This document shows, piece by piece, positions 37,701-46,700 of a DNA stretch of 64,000 nucleotides; the first letter of the stretch is position 1, and every line of letters begins with the position of its first letter. The translations under genes were made by a program, and so were the position numbers. A model generated the notes under the pieces. It saw nothing but the letters and a program-made list of their open reading frames with translations, ran no database searches and was not told the DNA's origin. Source of the DNA: Pycnopodia helianthoides (taxonomy: Eukaryota; Echinodermata; Asteroidea; Forcipulatida; Asteriidae); assembly GCA_032158295.1 (NCBI GenBank), contig CM063244.1, positions 10,320,376 through 10,384,375 on the forward strand, in the 5' to 3' direction.

Positions 37701-40700
37701 GTGCATGAAAATTGAAAAAAAAACCTAAACAACAAATGACAAAGTTACATTATGCAGCTCATCACTGTAATATTTCTAAGCACTGTAGCATTGTCCATCC
37801 AGGAATAATCCAAGGCAGCCATCAATTGAGACTTATTTCCATTGGTGTCCTTGCGATTAAATTCAATGACTTTGGGCCTACATGTACCTGTTTTTCAAAA
37901 ATTCATAATCTCTAAGTTTTTGTTTTTTTCCCCCTTTGGAAGCATATTTATTATTAAAGGAGCAATTCATAAAGATTAATTTCATATCATATACATGTAC
38001 CTGAAAGCTGTTTTATTTCGACTGACTGCTTCTTTAAAGGGTCAATTACTTAGTAAATAGAAACCTGCCCTTCCCTTCATTTCGACAGCCATACATGAAG
38101 TTCTATGGAGAAAAGAACCTTGTCCTTTTTTATTGTCAAAAAATTAATGGTTACATGTAGTTCCTGCTCAGAGTTCGTGTTTCCTGAAATTAGGGGCCAG
38201 GAGGATACTCTGTGCTGGGGCGTGTTTATTTAGCCGGAGATGGATTTTCATTTCCTGATAGCTCGCCTGATATCAAGAAAGGAAAAATTGATCACAATTT
38301 TAATCTTCTTTATCTGATAAAGAGAATGTCTGTATAGGCTATTGTTATCATTGTTTGCAAGCTCCGCTTACACTGTTTGATCAAATAAACTCAGTAAATT
38401 CACAGAGGGGAAGCAACTTTTAACAAGAAAAACACGCAAGAATGTTATTTCAATTTTTTATTTTTATTTTTATCCCTGATCTTAGGACCATGGCCTGAAC
38501 TCCCTTGAGCGATTTACTAGGATCCTTCCTCACTCTTTAACAAAATCTAGTTCACCATAATGGTAAACTCAACACCCTGTTGGACTGTTGGACTCTGATT
38601 ATGGTGGTTTCCCATGTAAGCAGCCCTCAGTCAAACAGAATCAAACAAAACTTGCTGTTTGATTTTAAAGGGCTGGGTGGCTAGGCTAAGGGGCTGGGAC
38701 GCTTCTCTTTCAGCTCAAAAGAAGTCTCAACAGTTTTCAATGTGACACCTCATCTGCTCATGGCAGTTTTTCTAATATATAACAAATATATATATCAAAC
38801 CTGAACAAGAACCCTCGACACACATTTTTTTCTTCATAAGACCGCAGGTGGGGACCCTGTAATCAATTTGATTACATACATGTACAAGCTGTGTGATCAC
38901 CTTTTTTTCCTGAGTGATATTGCAATAAAAAATATATTGGCACTTGGAGAAATATGAAGATCAGAAAGCTCAGGCTGAAAAAATATAGAACTCTGACCTT
39001 TAAGGAAATTAACCACTTTGCTCTCATGATGGGACTCCAGTTTATTGATATGAACCCTGCACACTACACGTATCTGAATGTCAACCATCAAATTCTACAT
39101 ACATTGTGTAAACAGCCCACTGCATGACAGGTTTAACATAAAAATCCCAAATTGGTTTCAATTGGAAAGCTCACTGATTATAAAGTTCATACCAGCATGG
39201 AGGATATTTCCTTCCATTATGCTGTACATGTACCTCCAGATGTAACATTTTCTTCAGAAATACCATCAAAGTCAAGAGAATAGCATTTTAATATCCCCCC
39301 TCCTCCTTAATAAAGGTTTATTTAAAAAAAAAAAAATAATAATAATAATAACAAAATAAAAAATAAATAAATGAATACAAATAAATAAATATTTAAAACA
39401 AAATTGGAATATATAAAAGGGTGAAAATGGAACAAACCCTTAAAATCATGTTTGCTTTTAAACGATACAAGTATCCTACATTTATGGTACATTTACATTG
39501 CAGCCTCGCAAGCACTAATTGCATTTAAATCCCTGACAACCCGTACAACATGTACTGTTGTGTGTACTGTTGTACTGGGGTTTTTCTATCTCTCTCACTC
39601 TCTTTGTGAAATTTACCACTGAATTTGATTTTTGACAGACTGGTTGTTCGGTACATGTATTGAAATTGTAGTATACTGGTACTGTACGTTAGCTCCTTTT
39701 CCTTTTTCTTTTGTAATCTTATTTTGACCTTGAGACTTTAGTGGCCCCTTGACTTGTGATGCAAACGCATTTAGACTGAGCATGCTTTGTGCATGCTGAA
39801 TGCAAATATTGAGTAGCAAGACTGAATATATTTTGTGTAGCATTTTGCTACGTATGCTCCACAAAGGCAACTTTCAGACAAAAACTTCAGGGCCCAGGCT
39901 TTAATCCCAACTTCATAAAGTCACTACTGTTGTCACCCAAACTCACTTAGAACACTATTTGTGGCTCGGCTAAAACAAATTTATTAAATGCAGTACTTTT
40001 CTGCAATGAAAATTTTGCCCTGTGTAGAAGATCATGAAATTTCCACTGGTACGTACCTGTATGGAACCCTGTGCGGATATGCATATATTTGCTGTCAGCC
40101 ATGGACATAAATCAGGGATATTAATGGCCAGGCCAGGCTTTAAATTACCCACAGTCATTCACCCAAGACAATTGCCATGGGTTCCCTGCATGTTCATGCA
40201 CTTTTGCTGTGGTTCGCCAAAGCGCCCAGAGCTTCAAAATAAAAATATTATATAAAAAAAGACCTGCTGAGTGCAGAATGCTCTCTAAATATTAATGTGG
40301 GGAATTTAACTAACTGATTGGTAAAACCTCCGAGTTACGGCTGTCTTTCAATTCTTTAATGAATCAAATATCACAAGGGTGATCCGATAAATGTTGCAAG
40401 TACATGTTATGAAAACAGTTTAGATGCCTCAGAGACTCTGTGAAGACACAAGATACAGCAGCCACTACAGGTAGATCTCTTCCCAACACCACATTCCGGG
40501 GGCTTAACAACACCACGATCAGGGTTTTGGGCGACTATAGTTTTGATCTCTATACTTGAACAATTTACATTGTGTTATTGTTGGCTTAAGGGTGTTATTC
40601 CTTGGTTATTTTGAAACCCACTCAGGTCTACACTCTAGAACCGTGAAGGACGGGGCTTGAATTTCAAGAAAAATCTCCACTACATGTAGCTCATCAGCAA

Positions 40701-43700
40701 TTTTATCCAACCAAAAAACATTTTTGCAAACAATTATTTGAAAACGGCCTCATGTCTTGACTCCATCTGAGTCTTTATAGCCTTTGAGAAAGACTCTGCT
40801 TGGGTTAAAACATGAGACATAAAGTTTTTTATTTATACACCACAAAGGCAAAGTTAATTTGGTTGGTATGCAGTGTGCAATACGCCAGTTCCTTCATTTG
40901 TTTTTTCAAAATATATTTTACAAGACCAAACAATTTCCTTCTCTTTTAAAGTTTGATGAACTTTTGGTCCTCACAGTCCATGTGTCCGTATTGTGTATGA
41001 AAACACACAAGCAACGTGTACACGTCCACGTGTTCGTATTGCGTATTGCGCAATGCGTATTGTGTAATCCATATCAGAGTTAATACACGTCGAGGAGCAA
41101 TTGAAACGGATGACGAAGAAAAAGCGCATACTTTTGAGAAGCCTACTTGTGCAAGTATTGACCAAGATGCCGAGAAATGTGATACCTGAGACATCTATAA
41201 AACTGACTGAACTGTGATATAAATGATTTTTGTATGGACATCTAAAGACATTAATATCGGTATATGAACTTGTTGTGCTGGGGTTCTTGTGAGACAAAAG
41301 TAGACAAGATCTGGCCGAGGTTCGAAATGCTGGAAATGCAGGACTTGTTGTTTTGATATCTGGCCAGTGGGTATTCCGAGCCCCCCCCCCCCCAGGTATG
41401 AAATCCAGACCTCACAAGCACAACAAAATTGCTTAGCACAAACAAATCTTGTTCAGCAGAAACACTCACACTCAGCAGGTTACCAGCCGTGTACGTACCA
41501 TGTAATCATGTAATGTACATGTAATGTACATTATATCATTTGTGACTGGTTTCCCTGCTAACTTTTGCTTTAAAACCCCAAAGTTAGCAAAAAGAAATTT
41601 TCTGTTTTTAAAACAGCTTTATGTAATTGGGCACATCTATCTCTGTGGGAATTCTCATGATATATTTTCAGTAATGAAGAGGGTGCATCAAGTTTGTTTC
41701 TCCCATTTTAAACCTTTTTCTGAGCATTGCTAAATATTCAAGAACTGAATTTTGTTTGGTTAAAAAGATTCAAATGTGTTGAGTATACAATGTACCATTC
41801 TGGTCCGATAACATGCTCACAATAGATCCACATAAAAATAGACTGGGTCCAATGACCAATCGCAATGCAAATGCATACCCCAAAATGCTGTTAAAGTCTG
41901 TTAAAAATCCAATGACTTTGCAATTTAAAGTTTGTTTCAGCCATTTGGGTTGACCTGCTTTGTGTCTTTTGTGTGTGGCGTGGATGAGGTAGAGCTTGCA
42001 ATGCGCTACCTATAAGGGCCCTGTTTGGTTGCTATGGTAGCCTTTGCTCATGGTGGGCGGGACTTTAATGGATCAGTTTATTTCCGAACATATTGTATCC
42101 AATATAATTTGCAGTGCATGCTGTCAAAAAATTCATTGAAAAAGGAAAGTACTGCATGAAACCTCTGGGACACGGGGTGATGTACACATTTACCTCCACG
42201 GTCTCAAGGGTTACCATAATACGGAAATCTAAGTAGGCCTACAGGAAGTTCCTGGTTTGATAATTTGTCAAAATACAGAGCCCTGAAATGGAGTCACTGT
42301 GTCTCTGATGGGAATTTAAACTGTAACAATCTCAAAAACTGTATTATAATTTTTTTCAGGTTTGAAACAAATAATAACAAACGTACGTAAACAGTATTTT
42401 TGTATAGTGATTTTTATCACTGCTAGTCCCTATGTGTTTTAGGAATAACGAAAACAACAAGCTCCAAAATAAAATACCAAGGGAACTACATGTAACATAC
42501 TGATAAACGGTGAATGAGTTTTAAGGGGATTTTTTTGCATTCAAGAAAGACTCTGCTAGGGTCGAAACGTCAGGCCATTCATAATTTATACCAGGCCCTT
42601 TAAAGGCACTGGACACTATTGGTAATTACTCAAAATAATTGTTAGCATAAAAACTTACTTGGTAACGAGCAATGGAGAGCTGTTGATAGTATAAAACATT
42701 GTGAGAAACTGCTTCCTCTGAAGTAGCGTAGTTTTTGAGAAAGAAGTAATTTCTCAGTAAAATATTTGAGTTGATTTTGAGACCTCACGCGTGAGGTCTC
42801 GAAATCAAGCATCTGAAAGCACACAACTTCGTGTGACAAGGGTGTTTTTTCTTCCATTATTAACTCGCAACTTCGACGACCAATTGAGTTCAAATTTTCA
42901 CAGGTTTGTTATTTTGTGCATATGTTGAGATACACTGAGCTGTCTTGACAATTACAAAGGTGTCCAGTGTCTTTAAGTTAGTAAGCAGTTTGCAACAGCT
43001 AATTTCTATTTTCTCATAGTTTTCTTATGTTAGGCTTAGACATTCTTGGAAAACTAGAACAGTTTATTTGTTGCATTCATCCAAAAATAAATGTTCTAAA
43101 GAGGAAAAAAAATGAACTAAAACTAAAATAATTTGCTCATAGCCATAGTCACAACACCCCAATAAATTCTTCCCACCATTTGAGTTTTAGGAAAACATGA
43201 AAGTACAATCCTCATGAATTGATTAAGGCCCAACAATCCATTAAAAAAAATATTTAAAAAACATGTCAGAAGCCTGTATCAATTTATTTAGAACATGGTA
43301 TACATGCATGAACTGCCTGATGGCTTCCAGGGAGGCAATGTGGCCTTTTTTTTAAGTCTACTGCCCCTTGAAACATTCCAATAGAAATTTACAATTTCCT
43401 CATAGAAATACCCTTAACAAAGGAGAAAATGACTCACTCTTGCATCAGGCCTGGGCCCAATTTCATAGAGCTGCTAAGCACAACAATTCGCTTAGCATGA
43501 AATTTCTTCATTGATAAACACAGGATTACCAACCGAATTTCCACGTGATTCTCAGGATAAGCAAACAACAGCTGAATACCAGTAACAAGCAATATGCAAC
43601 ACATGGAAATTTGGTTGGTAACCCTGTTTTTATCAAGGAAGAAATTTCATGCTAAGCTTAGCAGCTCTATGAAATTGGGCCCAGGGCATAAATGCATGGA

Positions 43701-46700
43701 AACCATTTTCTTATTTTGATCCCAACTAAAAAGTGTATTAAATTGATCAGTTTGTGAAGAAAGTAGGTCCACAAAATTGTGCATCGAAGACTACACTGTA
43801 CACAGTAACACACCCTATTAAAAATTTATTCCGACATCATCAATCATCACAGAGCACAAGATTAATTCATGTCACATATTATGTATCATTGATCATGTTG
43901 ATTAAGTCCCACAACTGATCGTCTGGTCACTTGCATAGATAGAGCCAAATAGATAGAGCTACATGAGCAAGGACAACAGTGCACGACTGTTCGGTTTGTT
44001 GACACTGGACTGATGAGTGCATGACACAGCATGAAGCAAGTATGTTCTGTAATCTGTCATCAATCATTAGTCACACCACTGTATGGTCACACCATCGGCA
44101 GATATTTCAATATCAACAGACTTGGAAAAAAGGGCATCCCTGCTCCAACCCCCCCCCAACCCTTGTTCCTCTGTGGTCTAAGCCCCCCCCCCCCACCCTT
44201 CAGTAAATAGGCATGTAACCCTACTGTAGTGCTCAGACTCAGTCATAGGACAATGGTTACAGTTCAGTACAGCCCCCGCCCCTCCCCCATCACACCCACC
44301 GTCCACCGGTCAACCAAAACACTTTCCAAAATTTGATTTAGGCATTGAAAAAGCACTTGGTGTAAAACAAGAAAAGTGCATCCACCCAGGCCATGATTCG
44401 AACCGCCCCTCCCTTATTTGTAAATCGTACACACAAATTGTCTGAAGCCGACAGCCAATTAATTTTTTCCCAAAACATACATACCTCGGTTCCATTACTT
44501 GCCATGTCTGAAAAGTTTGCCGTTTCTTCCCGGTGGAAATTGTGCAAGTCACGGTAGACTGTTTAATAATAAACGCCGGTCAACAACGCAGTGTGTGTGT
44601 TTTGTGCTGAACTGACTGTACTGCGAGCGATAGCAGCGAGCATGTCAGCCTTCTCACGTTCAAATTAGCTCCTCTCAACTCCAAGCTGATCAAATCAACT
44701 TGAGACAAAGATCTCCTCACAGATCGATATTTAAAAATGACTGCGGAGAAGTGCAGCTAATCTCGTACTGCTGTTGGCCACGACGAGATTTTTTTACCTG
44801 CAGGTACTTCCTTGTGTGTGTGCTTTCGCCCCTCGGAGGCCTTGGAAATGCATGTTGTTATTCAAACCACACGAAAAAAAACTCACAGTCATCCTCATAA
44901 TCCTGTGTGTGTGCAAGAGGGCCTCTTTTACATGCGCTGCAGCATCGTTTGATGTGTACATGATTGATGTACTAGATTGTATGTGTACATTATGTACGGT
45001 ATAGCACACACCGTGTATGTGGTATACACAGGTAAGTGTACGGATAACGCTAAAGGCCATCGGTACATTTCCCAGAAAACGTCAACTGATTTTTGACGAC
45101 TTTGCTTCGAAGTAGAATGTGACTTTTTTTATTTCTAATAATTATTTGTTTTAAAGGTAAGCGATAAAAGAAATTTAACAAATAAATAAATAAACAAAAC
45201 TAAAATCCCTGGTAAATTCAAGTTATGGACCCCATAAACTGAGGAATCCCTCGGGGGTGATCGGCCTCCCTCGTTTTACTTGTTTGTTGGGGTATTTTTT
45301 ACATTTTTTTAAATAAAGTTTGTTTGTGGCTTAGTAGGTACATTAGCTTTATTTCAAAGTCAGCCGCCGCAGCCAAGCTCAAGTCCCAAATCCTTCGACC
45401 TTTATATCTGTACTTTAGGAGGCAAGATTGACAGGCGGCTCGTGGATTATTTATTTACTCATTTATTAGTTTACACACCCCCACCCCCGTCTCCCTTTTG
45501 CTGTTAAATTATGTCTCTGGGTCATTTCTCTGTGCTCTGAGCTATTAACTTGACAATCGAGCAAGTTTGGTAGTTTGCAAATACATGTAGTTCGTCTGGA
45601 AGTCATTGGGACTAAGTTTGGCACTGAGCTCCAAATTGTTGTATATAACCATATCTCCTGATGTAACTTATATATCTTGCTACAGCTACATGCCGATTTT
45701 TAATTAGAGTTTTGTGAGGTGGTTTCATGTAGGAATAATTCTAGTGTATGTGCCTTCTTTCTTTGCGGGTGATCAACGTCAATCTTTCTTGCCCCAGAGG
45801 ATCATGCCAATCAGTATCTAGTGTGTATCTAGTCTCCTCAGTCTCACTGAACTTATGGGTCGCAAGGTGGGGCTATTCAACAAGTATACACGGATCGCTG
45901 CACAGACGGATAGATCCCGGGAAATTGTTACGGAAACAATACCCCCCCCCCCCCCCCGGAAAAGAAAGAAAATATAATAATAATAAATTTAATAAATAAA
46001 TAAAACATAATATAAAATAAATACAAAATAAATACAAATTATATGAATATAAATAAAATAAAATAAATCGAAAACGAGATTGACCGGGATGCAACACTGG
46101 ATGACTAGGGTAGGAGATTGGGAGATCCTATAAATACATTATTTTCTGAATTCACAACACTCTGGATCGGCATAGTAACATTTAGGCAGATTATGTAAAA
46201 AGACATCGTTCAAACAAAAGACCTTTATGGTGATTTGGCGTGAGACATGAAGGTTTTTGGGAAATTATGTTTAATAAGGGGAAATAGTTAAAGAAAATTA
46301 TTGGATTGTTCAAGACTGATGATCGACAAGGCAAAGAAGAGATTCAGCATGGTTGAGGAAATTCAGCACTGATTGTGGTGATGGAATTGCATCACTGGCA
46401 GGTCAGGTTAAAAGGGGAAAAAGGTACAGGTGCAGCAAAAGGGACAGCATTGACAAGGCAGTGAGGATAAACAACTGACAACAAACTATTATTGAGAGAT
46501 ACTGGCGAAAAGTGACACCAGATTTGTGATATCGAGCATAATCTTAAACGGGGTTTCAATATTCAAGTTGATCGCAGATCGTTGCGGGACAGATCCAAAG
46601 GTGGGAAGTACAAAAGCCCTGACAACAAGCAAACTTTTTTTACCCCCACAAAACCTGTGATGAAGTAGAAAGTAACTATAGCAGAGTTGAAGTTTTCACA

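Larger units (their letters stand above)
32350..44484. other. G6PD first intron (to exon 1B), no internal gene recognised
   Basis: Twelve kilobases with scattered repeats listed separately. 37060-41430 and 34710-36140 hold nothing recognisable apart from low-complexity A/T tracts (for example (AAT)n near 39330-39410). None of the ORFs of 60-100 codons shows family similarity. Confidence 0.65.

Noticed and set aside
44338..44547. Longer N-terminus for G6PD exon 1B beginning [13 protein letters not shown]
   Set aside because: The open frame upstream has no ATG before the MASNGTE start, only a TTG; kept only as a possibility.
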